The notes beneath the pieces were generated by a model. The model was not told the DNA's origin and made no database searches. It was given only the letters and a program-made list of their open reading frames with translations. The translations under genes were made by a program, and so were the position numbers. DNA of 64,000 nt. Source: Zymoseptoria tritici IPO323. Taxonomy: Eukaryota > Ascomycota > Dothideomycetes > Mycosphaerellales > Mycosphaerellaceae. The DNA lies in the NCBI RefSeq assembly GCF_000219625.1, contig NC_018203.1:434001-498000 (forward strand). Reading direction: 5' to 3'. Shown one piece after another: positions 1-10,885 of the stretch. Position 1 is the first letter of the stretch. Every line of letters begins with the position of its first letter.

Positions 1-719
1 CTACTAGAGATCGTATATAAAATACCGCGGTTCGATTCTTTTACTATTAGTCGGTTTCGAGATATTATTAAGTTTCTTTTTTACTATTTTTTCTTTTACG
101 ACCTAAGGATAGGCTACTAGGGGAGGGGGGGATACTATTAGGGAACGACTAGGGTATTACTACTCCGGGCCTAAATCGGGCCTATTCTAGGCCTAATATA
201 GACCCGATATAGACCCGAGGCTACCCTAAGCGAGGCTTAGCGTATATATTCCCTTTTATTCCCTTTCGCCTTCCTTCGTTATACTTAGTAGGTAATATAG
301 ATATTCGTATATAGAATACTTATACGTATTAGTTACTACCTAGTTATACTACCCTTATACTAGTCGTTCCCTAATAGCGCCTCTAATCTAGACGTAGCTC
401 GGATACTAGAGTTATAGGAGGTATAAAGATAGACTTTATAGAGCGAAGCTTTAATTATAGCCTAGTATAACAAAGGAATAGAGTATAGGCTATATAGCTA
501 GATAACGCCTCGTAATCTACTTAGGATTCGTAGTACGCGCTAATAATAATAATTAAGAAGAAGGGAAGATAATATACTCCGTACGTAAAGGTATGTCTTT
601 ACTAGAATCTAGAAGGAGGGTAGCATTACTAATGTAGGCGAGACTAAGACTAATAGGAGTATCGCTTAGAAGGTCGAGACAACAGTGCGGAGAATGCTAT
701 TAGTTAAGGAGAAACAGTA
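1..719. repeat. RIP-degraded AT-rich repeat relic
   Basis: The stretch is rich in TA and TAG and strongly depleted of CA and TG dinucleotides until about position 580, which is the signature of repeat-induced point mutation. Ordinary base composition resumes near 720. No open frame or recognisable protein remains. It is probably the end of a transposon that continues to the left of the window; the family is not identifiable by eye. Confidence 0.7.
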
Positions 720-914
720 ACGTGTCCTTATGCCGAAGGATCTCTCGATCTCACGAGGACTCGATTCACGTCCTCAATTCACCTCAATCTGCCTACGCTC
801 TCCATTTCTTTCCGAAGCCGCCTATCTCTCGTTCCGACCGGTCCGCTCCAGATCCAGCCATCTCCAATTCCGAACTCCGCTACACTTGCTCCTGGCAGCA
901 ACAGCGACATCACC

Positions 915-1085
915 ATGCCAGACCACCGCCACAAGACCAACCAGCGCATCGACCACTGTCTTTACACGTCCACTTTCGCCGTCACCTCGGTCATCCCCAC
1001 TTTGACCCGCGGAACAAACATCGCCAACTTGGGCTTCATCTGCAGCAGTCTCCAAACACCTTTATCTACTTGGTCGAGCTTTTAG
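915..1085 (+). CDS. Short exon-like reading frame
   Basis: An ATG at 915 in a good context (ACATCACCATGC) opens 56 codons with many C-ending codons (ATC, GAC, ACC, CGC), ending in TAG. The upstream 100 bases are C/T-rich, as fungal 5' leaders often are. No domain is recognised and no clear splice donor follows. It may be the first exon of a decayed gene that includes the frame at 1268-1660. Confidence 0.25.
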   Translation: MPDHRHKTNQRIDHCLYTSTFAVTSVIPTLTRGTNIANLGFICSSLQTPLSTWSSF

Positions 1086-1267
1086 AGCCTCCACAGGTCA
1101 TTTTCATCCCGAATCTGGCCGTCTGACTCACTCATGGGTACTGCGAGTGCGGCAGCATGATTTGCACAAGCCGCTGTCCGTCACGCGTGCAGTCCAATTC
1201 CACAATCAATATCTGACGCCTCCAATCATGAAACAGTGTCGGTGAGCAGGGCCTCCCTCTCACCAAC

Positions 1268-1660
1268 GTGTCCAACGCCATCAATTTGCCTTTCTGTACC
1301 CTGGCTACTGCCGGAAGCGAAAGACGCATGTGGGCACAAGGTCGAGGAGTAGCACGATCACCAGCATGTCAAGAACGCATACGTACAGAGGCTCTTCCAC
1401 GATGTGCTACGAAGCAAGAAATATCAGCCATCACAGCTATATGCCTTTTGCCTGTAGCTGACGCTGGCGCTGGAGCTTCGTCTTATCAGGTCCCAGCCGA
1501 ACGTCAGTTCCCTCGCCGCAGTTGCGAAGTCGATGTCTACCCGCCTCACATTGACAACGCAGTCATTGCTTCGCACACATATGCCGCTGATACCTCGACT
1601 TCGCATGTCTCAACAGCCGTCTCTGCTGCTGAAGCGACGGCGCCGAGCTCGGCGCTCTGA
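1268..1660 (+). CDS. Hypothetical exon or gene fragment
   Basis: This is an open frame of 130 codons without a convincing ATG start. Its second half has believable amino-acid composition and C/G-ending codons, with an Ala/Ser/Thr-rich C-terminus. A possible splice acceptor (TGAGCAG at about 1241-1247) precedes it in frame. No family is recognised. It may belong with the short frame at 915-1085. Confidence 0.22.
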   Translation: MSNAINLPFCTLATAGSERRMWAQGRGVARSPACQERIRTEALPRCATKQEISAITAICLLPVADAGAGASSYQVPAERQFPRRSCEVDVYPPHIDNAVIASHTYAADTSTSHVSTAVSAAEATAPSSAL

Positions 1661-2043
1661 TCTCCGGCCAGCAGTCCCGAGAAGAGCGGCGCCTCCTCCC
1701 GCAACTTCCTGTCGAACCTGGGGAGGATCAGCATGCGAGAGCCGATTACATCGGACATGAAGCTGTGGTGCAGATCGTCGTGCTGGGAAAAAATCAGAGT
1801 GGGCTGGGAACGTGAAGAAAGATGTGGCTTGAAGGTGTCGAGCTCGTGAGGAAATTTGGGACACGCCGCATGAATAGGCGCATTGTGGAGCTTGCCCGGG
1901 AGAGAGACACCATGGCAACGTGCCTCAAAGTGGCCAGGCAGTTGCGGCCAAGCGTTTGTTCAAGCTCTGTTTCGATCCCGCAGATCTCACAGGCTCGAAA
2001 AGCGCCGTGACAGACGCTGCGATCGCCCCTCGAAAGCTACGCC

Positions 2044-2781
2044 ATGCCGTCAACTGTGCACGGCGACCGCAACCGCAACCGCAACCGACGCCGCAAGATC
2101 GATCAACGACGCTGGACGGTGGACAACCTACGATCACTTGTCCTCCTCATCGTGGTGACGATCGATACACGCCAAACTCCGCTTCCTACCACGCAGACGG
2201 AACAGCTTCATGCAGTCATACTCCTCGACTCGCCACAGTGCTTACCGACGGATCCGAACTGTGTCGCCGTAAAACCTGGACCCGACTGGACCACATCTGA
2301 TAGCGCCGTAAAGGGCGTAGCAAATCCTCAACTCCGGTGCCGCTGCCGCTTTTTGGGGCATTCGCCAAGGATTGCCGCGATCGATCTCTCACTTCCTCAC
2401 TCATCCTATCACCTCATCAGCTCAAATCTCCCCACCCGAATGCTCCTTCGAAACTTTGAAGTGCCGCCACCTCACCCACCGACGTCTGCTACCTTACTCT
2501 CGTGGGCACATCAGCTCGAGCGCGAGCACGGCTATCTTCTGAACCGAATGGAAAAGCTTCAATGTCAATGTGACAACTCTGGGAAGGATTCTGTTGCCGC
2601 GGCGGATTGCATTGGTGGGAACGTCGAGATGTTTCTCCAACTTCTGATATTTTCGTGCTCCCATATGGAGCCTACAGGGTTTGCTTCTGACGGGACTGTT
2701 GACGCGCATGCTGCGCAGGTCCTTCGAGGGGCGACCGTCCTTGAAGACAATATTGCGACGTGTGAACAACTCAGCTGCTGA
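2044..2781 (+). CDS. Hypothetical protein with a repeated EHGYLLNRMEKL segment
   Basis: An ATG at 2044 opens 245 uninterrupted codons, long for this GC content. The N-terminus has Arg-Asn repeats encoded by a short CGCAAC tandem. About residues 150-180 contain the motif WAHQLEREHGYLLNRMEKL, also present in altered form near 50.0 kb (minus), 50.8 kb (plus) and 63.2 kb (plus), so it belongs to a dispersed family whose other members are coiled-coil. No known domain is recognised. The length and the motif argue for real coding descent; whether the whole frame is expressed is unclear. Confidence 0.42.
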   Translation: MPSTVHGDRNRNRNRRRKIDQRRWTVDNLRSLVLLIVVTIDTRQTPLPTTQTEQLHAVILLDSPQCLPTDPNCVAVKPGPDWTTSDSAVKGVANPQLRCRCRFLGHSPRIAAIDLSLPHSSYHLISSNLPTRMLLRNFEVPPPHPPTSATLLSWAHQLEREHGYLLNRMEKLQCQCDNSGKDSVAAADCIGGNVEMFLQLLIFSCSHMEPTGFASDGTVDAHAAQVLRGATVLEDNIATCEQLSC

Positions 2782-3239
2782 ATCCGGAATGCCAGCTGAG
2801 TCCGAAATATCTACGTCTTGCAACGGAATACTCCTTGACACCAGTCTGCACGCACTCTCCCTTGACGGAGGAATTCTGGAAATGGCTGTGACTGAAACTA
2901 CAGCGAGGGCTTGTGGCAGCCGGAAGGTTGAGAGTCCTACGCCTCAGGAGAGGACCGAGAAAGTAAACACGGTCTTAACTTTTGGACGAGACGAAGGCAG
3001 TGGTCAAAGCAGGCAAGGGTCAGAGTAGAGTAGCTGCGGACGGTCGGCCACAACACACAGTATCGCTGATATGGTACGAGACGTGTTGCCATTTGCAAGA
3101 CACTGGCACTCTCTGGCAAACAGCGCGGCACCGCAGTACGCTCGTGTCACATCCACCTCCACTTCACCGCACAACACACTGACTTCACTAGCGAACAGCT
3201 CGCCGCAAGACCAATCTAGTCAGCTCGAATTCTACTAGA

Positions 3240-3735
3240 CAAAGTCGACCGCGACGCCGCGGAGTATCCCAATGACAACCTGAAACACTACGACGTGAAC
3301 GACTTGGACGACATGCTGCCAAATTGCCCGATAGGCTTGGCCACGATAAGGAGCCAGACCGCCTTAGAACAAAGCCACGACACTATTCACTAAGGACGGC
3401 TTACTAGGCTCACATCTCCCCGACCGAAGACTAAGTCAACCAGAAAGGTTATCGAACCTAAGCACGCCGAAGAAGAAGAAGACGAGGACGATAAGATCCG
3501 CTGTATCTATGGCAACAGGAATTCAAAAGGTAAGCTCGCATTCATTGGATGCGACGCCTACTCTGTGTGGCAGCACAATAGCTGTATAGGCAGCCTGGCA
3601 TAGAGAATTACTTTAGTAAAGAGTACCGACCCGGGCAACGAACGGCAGCAGACAATCACGGATCTGGCTGACCTTCGAGAAGATTCAAAGAGCCGAAGCT
3701 GGGTCGTACACAAGGCTTGATTTTACGCTACGGGC
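3240..3735 (+). pseudogene. PHD-finger gene relic (Bye1-like) with zinc ligands lost
   Basis: Reading from about 3240 gives an acidic linker followed by DDKIRCIYGN, then FIGCDAYSVWQHNSC, which matches the PHD finger of fungal Bye1-type proteins (typically IRCICG, CDxCxxWQH, then YFCExC). Two expected cysteines are tyrosines (TAT and TAC instead of TGT and TGC). After a frameshift near 3600 the next zinc segment reads NYFSKEYRP, where serine and tyrosine stand for cysteines. Stops interrupt the frame (TAA near 3391, TAG at 3601). The family normally binds methylated histone H3; this copy cannot fold a normal zinc site. The G-to-A changes fit RIP. Confidence 0.6.
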
Positions 3736-3817
3736 ATCAGTAGTTTCGACGACACCGGTATGGCTCCCGGCGCAACAACATATTTCAATCCAGAAACTCC
3801 TCAACGCTAGTCATGGC

Positions 3818-4715
3818 TTGAACATTGATTCATCATTCCGCGACTTCCCGAGACTTCCTTTCCCAGCGTGTGTACCAGTGCCAGACGCCGACGGCGAGGA
3901 GCGTGTGCAAGACTCATGGCCTACCATAGCTGCATTTTCGCTTGGATATGTCCGCAGCCCAGAGTCAATCGACGTCGACCGCGGTCGCTCCAGTGACAGG
4001 ACCAGATTGCCACCAATTCCCAATTCTTCAATCACCGCAACAACTGCTACTGCACCCGCGAAGGACGGCGAAGGTACGGCACGGAGGAGGGTGTACAAGA
4101 TTCTTTGCGGCATGACGAGGTCGTGCACGCAGCAGAAGGCCGAAGTGCGCAAGGGAGGATCGTGAAAGAGATTGAAGACCATCAGTCCCAGACTCTTCCA
4201 TCCCCACGACAACTGCTACTGCACCTGCACGGAACAGCGGCGGCACGGAGGAGCGCGTACAGAATTCTTTGCAACACGACGAGGTCGTGCACGTAACAGA
4301 GTGCCAACTTGCGTAAGGGAGGATCGCGAAGGAGGTTGAAGAGGATGAGACGTTCAGCGTCACACCTCGCCACTGGCCGATACCGGGCATCACAGAGACC
4401 TGTGGCCAGTTATCATTGAGGAGAGTCCGTTGCACAGCACTTTGTCAGATCAATGGCTATACATCACACTTCCCTGCCCCTGATGATGGTGTTTGAGATG
4501 ATGACTCTCTCTCGAGTGACGACATGAATCGAAGAGCATATCGGCGGTATCGATATGAGCATCTCGATCGGGCCCTTGCCCATCGGAGCAGCGGAGACCA
4601 GATGTTACGACCGATGCCCAATGGTCAAAACCTTGATCGATATCCAGTAACCGCTGGCGACGACCTTGCCACGGCCCACGGGCGGAGCGGGTGGAGTGGA
4701 TCATTCGTACACTGA
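3818..4715 (+). pseudogene. Broken gene with internal duplication and in-frame stops
   Basis: Several coding-like segments follow one another. From about 4194 one frame reads through PDSSIPTTTATAPAR to a TAA at 4314-4316, continues as GRIAKEVEEDETFSV to a TGA at 4494-4496, then runs 63 codons from an ATG at 4524 to a TGA at 4713. The upstream copy (3818-4165) is in another frame and shares TTATAPA. Both internal stops can be explained by C-to-T change (CAA, CGA). It may be the downstream part of the PHD-finger gene just before it. No domain is recognised here. Confidence 0.4.
4042..4372. repeat. Tandem duplication of about 165 bp, two copies
   Basis: The segment starting AACTGCTACTGCACC at 4042 recurs at 4211 and stays aligned through GAGGTCGTGCACG (4117 and 4281) with an offset of 164-169 bp. 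The copies differ by small indels that shift the frame between them. It lies inside the broken gene at 3818-4715. Confidence 0.75.
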
Positions 4716-4860
4716 TCAGTTTGGAGCTGCGAGTCTACCCTGCATGGCAGTGGGTGGTGTGATGCCTTGGAGCTGGCGGCGCCCTTGTCGAGAGCATTGA
4801 GTCTCAGCCCAAATCTTACGATAGCACGCTAGTACTCACTACCGTCTTCTTGCTCCACCC

Positions 4861-5361
4861 ATGGTACTTCGAGCACTGCCGCCAATCGATCCGGTACCGT
4901 GGGATGTGGCCTGGAATGGCTCGTCCGACGCTTTCAGCAATCTTTCGACCGACGGGCCCGTCTTACTCACACGCCACCACCTCCCATCCTCCTCGCGCTC
5001 TCTTCTGTCAGCTGCTCACCCGATCGTCAACGGCCAGTCTCGCCAGACCCGCCTTTTCGCCGTGAAGTTCCTCTGAGGAGTCCTGTATTCCGGGCCTCCC
5101 TCCCTCCCTCTGCATCAAGGGTGACCTGTCTCTTCCGCCGGTACCCATCGCCACGCTCTTGCGTCGACGCCGGTCGGGATCCTTCCAATTACCGATCCCG
5201 ACGCCATCCATTCCGCCGGTAGCACCGGACTTTTCGATGAATCCAGACGCTCAGCCATCACCCTGGACACCGCTGTCAGCTTTGCCGAATTCTGTGCCGC
5301 CAAGATAGCCCTCTTGAACGTCGTCAGCTTAACCCGAGCATGCAAAGCGGGCAGAAGATAA
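4861..5361 (+). pseudogene. Hypothetical gene interrupted by two TGA codons
   Basis: One frame from ATG 4861 to TAA 5359-5361 reads as coding-like protein (starting MVLRALPPIDPVPWDVAW, ending VSLTRACKAGRR) with two TGA interruptions, at 5074-5076 and 5122-5124. The last 78 codons are strongly C-biased. No GT-AG intron that removes both stops in frame was found. No family is recognised. CGA-to-TGA decay is the simplest reading, but an unrecognised intron is possible. Confidence 0.35.
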
Positions 5362-5605
5362 GGAGCAGGGTGAGGAAAGCAGTTAAGCGGACACCCCAGT
5401 AGGAGGACACCAGACTACTGCGGCCGAGCGGTTTGATGATGGCCGGGCGCCTTCAATAACATTCCCGCTGGCAGCGCCGCTGACCTTTGTGCATCCATGG
5501 CCGTCACTTGGACGCTACGGTCAGCTTCGCCCAATCCTGAGCCGCTACATCGACCTTCGCCAGAGCCGCCATGTCAGCCCGAGCTTGCGGAGCGGTGCAA
5601 AAGAT
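5272..5605. repeat. Degenerate tandem duplication, about 240 bp apart
   Basis: The end of the preceding frame (GACACCGCTGTCAGCTTTGCC, about 5260-5361) has a diverged second copy at about 5511-5605. The translations align as DTAVSFAEF / DATVSFAQS and TRACKAG / ARACGAV. The second copy ends at the hAT insertion site, so the transposon landed in this decaying duplicated gene. Confidence 0.4.
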
Positions 5606-5611
5606 GACGAA
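5604..5611. repeat. hAT target-site duplication, left copy (ATGACGAA)
   Basis: ATGACGAA lies directly against the left terminal inverted repeat and is repeated exactly at 9682-9689. Eight-base target duplications are the hallmark of hAT insertion. Confidence 0.93.
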
Positions 5612-5632
5612 CAGTGCGGTGAACAATCAATC
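5612..5632 (+). repeat. hAT left terminal inverted repeat (21 bp)
   Basis: The sequence beginning CAGTGCGGTGAACAATC is an exact reverse complement of 9661-9681. It is not RIP-mutated. Confidence 0.93.
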
Positions 5633-6599
5633 TCACTAATCCACCGGAGGTGGTGAGATTGGTGCACGCTTTCTACATAGATTGTGAGATTAATTAATCT
5701 CACCAGCTATAGTGGATTGGTAAGAATAAACCGGATTAATTAATCCTTATAGATTGGTAAGGATTAGTAGATTAGTAGATTCTGTAGTAAGAGCTTGCTG
5801 CAGGTACCGCCGGAGGCTCTAGCGCGCCGCAGGCGATTTTTTTAATAGATTAATTAATCTAAATAGCCCTTAGATTAATAGATTAGTGCACTAGAGCGGT
5901 GGATTAGCTATATTGTCGACGTTGTTGTTATAAAGGTATAGGTTAGGGTTAATTCGAAGGAGTTATAAACCTAAGCTTAAACCCTAATTACGGAGCCTTA
6001 CAAATCTATCGATTCTATTAGTCGGGGAGTAGCCGTAACGCGGGGGCCCCGCGCATATACTAGCGTAGAGCCGCATCTTAGCTCTAATCTAACTTTATAT
6101 ACTTCTTAATACTAGATTTCTACTAAGAAACCTATATATCGCATCTATAGTAGGCGCGTCGTAGAGATCTCGAACTTCGCTTTCCTATAAAAAAAGAATA
6201 AGTATTATAGGTTATATAGTTATAGAGATATCGAACCTAGAAAGTTAAGAAGGTTTAGAGATCCGGAATTAGACTTTTAGCTATACTAATCTCTCTCGAT
6301 TTATTTACTTTAAAGCTAAATTTACTAAAACAACACTTAACCTTATAATATAAATACCTACTAAACGCTATATTAAACTTCGAGTCCTACGCTTTCGAAC
6401 GCGATCTTCCTTATATATATACGATATTAGGAAGGTACTATTCTTTACGTTATAATATATTAATAATACTAGCGTCGGAGATACTAAGCTACACCGTTAA
6501 ACTCTAATTTTTAGCTTTATTCCTTCGCGTTCTATATTAATAACAATATGTTACGTCTATTAACGCCGTAGTCGTCGTAGGCTTAGTTATCGTAGATAG

Positions 6600-9175
6600 A
6601 GTTAGTCGTATTATTCGACGATACCGCGAGCGCCCTATCTACCTTAGTCGCCGGCTTATAGCTTACCGTCCCCTCCGCCCTTTAATAGACTAACGACTTC
6701 GATAGTACCGCCGTATAACCGCCTCCTACTACGCCGATTCGTAGCTACGAGGACCTCGACCTTACGCGCTAGAACCTCCGAGGATACTATATCTCTTAGT
6801 CGGCATTATAAAAGGACTCGTAGGTATAGAAGTATAGCTAGCGCGTTAACGATATATATAGTAAGGAATACTAGATATATAAGCTCTATTATACTTCTCG
6901 TACGTCGGTACTATATCGATATAAGAGCGGCTTATAGACGAGTAGTGCTAGTAAGCATATAGTAGCTAAGTATACTATTAACCGCTTAGGCTCGATAGCC
7001 GAGGGTAGTATAACTATAAAGAAGAAGCGCTTAATTACTTAGTAACTCGGTATTAACAACGCGAGCGCTAATACCCTTAGTCGTCTATCTACGAATTAGA
7101 ACGCGTTTACCTTTAAGAGCCTACTATTATAATAGATATACTTCTACTATATCCCCTTTAGGAAGGTCGACAACCCTTACTTTATAGCGCTATTGCTATA
7201 CCTCTAGCCTCTATATAAAGACTTACTACCGGATTATACTACTATAAGCCGCTAGATTTATAAGGCATATAATAGATTCGTACCTATTATTATTAAGCTT
7301 CTATAGACTATACTCGGCTTAATTTACTTCTTATTCGATCTATAGAGCTTACGTAATAGTCTATCGCTCGTAGGCATTATTACTTATTTTATCGACAACA
7401 CTAGTAAGACGTAGAACTTCCTACTTAGAATACCTACTTACTATAAGGCCTATAGCGGCGTAAGAATCGCGGATATAGTCTCTTTAATAATCTCCTTCTT
7501 TAGTATACTAGTCGAGAAGGTAGGCTACTTCTATAGCGACAATGTATCTAACAACGACACGTATATAGCCGCCCTTACGAGCATCTATAACTTCGACCCC
7601 CTTAAGCGGTAACTACGCTATATTAGCTATATTATTAACCTCGTAGCTAAGGCAATTATAGTCGGTTACGCCGACGACGAGGTACTCGAGTAACTACTCG
7701 CTAGTAAGTCTAAGGAAGATCGAGAGCGACTAATAGTATAGCGTAAGCGTAGACCGGTTAGTAAGCTATATAACCTTATTACTTACATCCTCCGGAGTAC
7801 GTAACGTATCGATAGACTAGCCTTATTTTAAGCTAAACTAATAGCCTCCGGCATCGCCGCTAGTAAGGCTATTAGTAAGACGATCTACCGCCTTATTCGT
7901 AACAACGACATACGATAGAACAGTCTCTTTACTATAATTGCGCGAGCGCTAGAGATTCGTAATACCCTTAAGCGGTTTATACTTAAAGAGATAAATAAGT
8001 AGACGAACTATAAGGTATTTAGAGCTATGTCTAAGAGCTAATATCTTACTAACTATTGCTTATAGAACATATAGAACGCTAAGTACGTACATAAGTCGAA
8101 TCTACCGAAGAAGAAGGCTCGTCTATTACTCCTTAATAATGTACTAACCTACGACGACTAGTAGACTCTTACTAAGTATTTTAAGATCCTTAAGCCGCTC
8201 GCGAGTACTACTATTCGGTTGCAAGGCGACGTTAGTAAGCATAGCTATATATAGGAAGTTATACCGACTATATAATAGCTCCTTACTTACCTTAAAGAGG
8301 TAAAGCGTACATATAGTATCGACAACGCAAAGGTCGTTATTATAGAGCATCCGGAGGCTATAGAGCTTAAGTAAGAGCCTTACTTTAAGGCTAATATTAA
8401 CCTTACGTAGTAGAAGCTAGATACCTACTATACCCTTACTAACCTTACGCCGGTATATATTACGGCGGTAATCCTACATCCTCGTTATAACTATAGCTAG
8501 ATTAAGCGATATTAGAAGGATAAGCCTAAGTAGATTACCGCCGTAGACACTACTATAGCCGCGCTCTAGAGCGAATACTTATAACTACCGGACATCTTCT
8601 CTAAAGAAGCGCGCGCTCTATAACTATTACCGCTAGCCTTACCGTCTAAGCGCGGTAGACGACACTAGTAGACTACTATAGCTATAGACGACACCGTAGG
8701 GTTTACTAACATTAGAGGTAGTAGTACTAAAGAAGCCGCTAAAGAACAACGACGCGCGGTCGTAACACCTTAAGAGCAATAGCTTCTATATTACTTACTT
8801 ACCTCTAACTATAAGGTCCGTAATCCCTTCGATTAGTAGTAGAGTAAGCGCCTTAAATAGCCTTAATTAGTACGTATAGCATTCGACATCCTTACTACGC
8901 CGCTAATAAGTAACGCTCTAGAGCGACAATTTAGTTAGACCGGACTTATAATTACCGACCGCCGTAATAACCTCTTAGAGTATACCGTAAACGTAGCTAG
9001 CTACTTATAGAGCTAGACTAAAGAGAAGGTTATTAAGTAGACGATAGGATACGTAGAGGTAGCGACAACAACATTACGAGAGCGCTTCTTCGAGGGTAAT
9101 AAGACTAATACTATAGTAAGGGTAGAGGTAATAATATATACGCCCTTCGACGTTAATAGCTCCTTTAGTATATAA
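6600..9175 (+). pseudogene. hAT transposase relic with dozens of RIP stops, frame intact
   Basis: A single plus-strand frame can be followed for over 800 codons. In order it shows a BED-like region (about 6875-6990; KSGL then a stop then TSSASKHIVAK, with tyrosines where zinc cysteines are expected), a central catalytic-domain region (about 7050-8600, including YFYSDNVSNNDTY), and the C-terminal hAT dimerisation motif (about 8915-9010; ALERQFS then a stop then TGLIITDRRNNLL). Every internal stop I read in the part traced codon by codon (about 7060-9170) is TAG or TAA and none is TGA, as expected if CAG, CAA and TGG codons were hit by CpA-to-TpA change. I found no frameshift there. It once encoded a cut-and-paste transposase; it is now dead. 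Confidence 0.87.
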
Positions 9176-9210
9176 ACTAACTACCGCCGCGGCAACAACA
9201 CCTCCGCCAC

Positions 9211-9282
9211 CCTTACTAAGAGCCTTACTAAGGGCCTTACTAAGAGCCTTACTAAGAGCCTTACTAAGAGCCGTACTAATAA
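9211..9282 (+). repeat. 12-bp tandem repeat, six copies
   Basis: CCTTACTAAGAG is repeated head to tail with single-base variants. The length keeps the frame of the transposase relic, encoding repeated LTKS/LTKG, so it was a repeat in a low-complexity C-terminal tail. Confidence 0.8.
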
Positions 9283-9660
9283 CACCTCTACTGCCCTTAC
9301 TACTATAAACATAGCTAAGTTATAAAAACTAAAGGAGTTTCTAGCCTTCTTATTAGCCAACCGTTTAACAGTAGATTCGTCGTTTCTAGCTCCTATGCGA
9401 GTCGTTTGCGTAAGTAAGAGATGTACGCCGGCGCGTGCTCGAATGTGCTGCTAGAGTAGTAGATATATAGCCCTCAAAACCGCTTCTTAAAAACCTCCAC
9501 TAACAACACTACTACTATATCCACTAATCTATTAAAACCTTTAATCTACACTAATCTTACTAGTGCCCTTAGATTGGTGAGATTGGTACCCCTGCTTACT
9601 ATGGCCATAGCATAGTGAGATTAACCAATCCATGTTTTCTCACCAATCCATCAATCCGTG

Positions 9661-9681
9661 GATTGATTGTTCACCGCACTG
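9661..9681 (-). repeat. hAT right terminal inverted repeat (21 bp)
   Basis: It ends GTTCACCGCACTG and is the exact inverse of the left terminus at 5612-5632. Confidence 0.93.
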
Positions 9682-9689
9682 ATGACGAA
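9682..9689. repeat. hAT target-site duplication, right copy (ATGACGAA)
   Basis: Exact copy of 5604-5611 directly outside the right terminus. Confidence 0.93.
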
Positions 9690-9934
9690 GAGTCCACGAT
9701 GAGAAGATACTCCAGACTATCCAAGATCTCCAGGGCACCAGATGCAAGCGTACAAGTATCTGCTCGACACGCCATGGGCGCAGAGGCCGAATTTGCACCA
9801 AGCGGTGTGATCCGGACATGAAAGAGCACGAAAGACATGCTGCACGAAAGGCTGGATTACCCACCTCCCTGTGTGGAATGCACTTCCTTGGTCTTCCGTG
9901 GCCTCTCGAATGCTTCGGTTCCGGACTGCCACGG

Positions 9935-10470
9935 CAATTTGTTTGGGAACTCGCATTCAATGGTCGTCAAGCTGCGAGCGACATGCAATGCAGGACTTTG
10001 GCTTTGTTCGGGTCTGCACTGCGGCAGCAATTTCTGCGGAATCCCACATCCGATGGACGTCATGCTACGAGCAAGGACACGCAACGCAGACCTCGTTGCC
10101 TCTCGAACGCTTCAGTCCTGCCCTGCCGCAGCCAATTTTCCAGAGACCCGCTTTCGACGGACGTCAATCTGCAGACAAGGATACGCAACGCAGAGCTTCG
10201 CCACAGCCGAAGCCGGCCAAGAGGAGGACACTGCCGCAGCAATCTCTTCGAAGCTCCACGTTTGATGGACGTCGACCTGCGAGAAGAATACGCAATGCAG
10301 AGCCGGCTCTTTTCGACTCCGTCCGACCGCAGCAATCTCTTCGGAAATTCGCATTCAATTGACGTCGAGCTGCGAGCAAAGACAGCAATCACATCAGCAA
10401 TCCGCGTCCTCTGACCGTCAATCTGTGAGCAAGACCACGCAACATAGAACGAGGCCAGATCTGAAGCCTG
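9935..10470. repeat. Minisatellite, unit 93-107 bp, about five and a half copies
   Basis: Units begin near 9935, 10028, 10133, 10240 and 10333 with CAATYT, followed by TTTGATGGACGTC-like and CTGCGAGCAA-like blocks and ACGCAACGCAGA. Copies are 70-85 percent alike by eye. Open frames exist on both strands across the array because the unit is stop-poor and its length is not a multiple of three. I do not call a gene here. Confidence 0.75.
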
Positions 10471-10885
10471 CTAAAAAGAGGACACGCACAAAGTACGCAA
10501 GACCCTCCACGCACTGCTGCTCCTCGAACCCCGAAGCGTAATACTCAACTTAATCTCCTGACTTCCCATCTTTCAGCACAGCATCTCGAAGACATACTCG
10601 ACTCAGATGTTTCAACACGGTCTTATCGATCGGCGAGATGCTTTCAGATTGATGCTCACTCTCCGCGTCACGAGCGATAAGCTTTCCCATCGCTGAGCAA
10701 AAGGCAGGCAGGCACGCGATCTGACCTGTCGAGGGCTTCGCGTTTGACTCACTACACTTCACCTCCTATTGGACCTCAACCTTCGACTCTCATCTTCTAC
10801 GACATTCACCGCCGGCCAAACAAGCACTTCATCCGTCATCTTGACCTGTCCATAACACCGCAACGACTCATCACCACCCGCTAAT

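Larger units (their letters stand above)
5612..9681 (+). mobile_element. Complete hAT-family DNA transposon, RIP-inactivated (4,070 bp)
   Basis: The element is bounded by 21-bp terminal inverted repeats starting CAGTGCGGTGAA and by an 8-bp duplication of the target. Subterminal regions (5630-5790 and 9540-9660) carry repeated GATTGGTGAGATT and GATTAATTAATC motifs in both orientations, as expected for transposase-binding sites. The interior encodes a transposase relic on the plus strand. Between about 5930 and 9420 CA and TG are almost absent while TA is greatly enriched, which indicates heavy RIP. The termini keep normal CA and TG. The ends look movable in trans, but the element cannot make its own transposase. 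Confidence 0.94.

Noticed and set aside
683..690. CAGTGCGG near the end of the left relic as a second hAT terminus
   Set aside because: Only the first eight bases match the transposon end, and it points away from the degraded relic. No partner or target duplication was found.
4861..5361. TGA recoding (selenocysteine or reassigned stop) as explanation of in-frame TGA codons
   Set aside because: The intact long genes use ordinary stops and TGG for Trp, no selenocysteine hairpin was recognised, and CGA-to-TGA decay is simpler.
9818..10414. Open frames of 100-200 codons on both strands over the minisatellite
   Set aside because: Several frames are open at once because the stop-poor unit has a length not divisible by three. 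None has better codon use, and no start or motif stands out.
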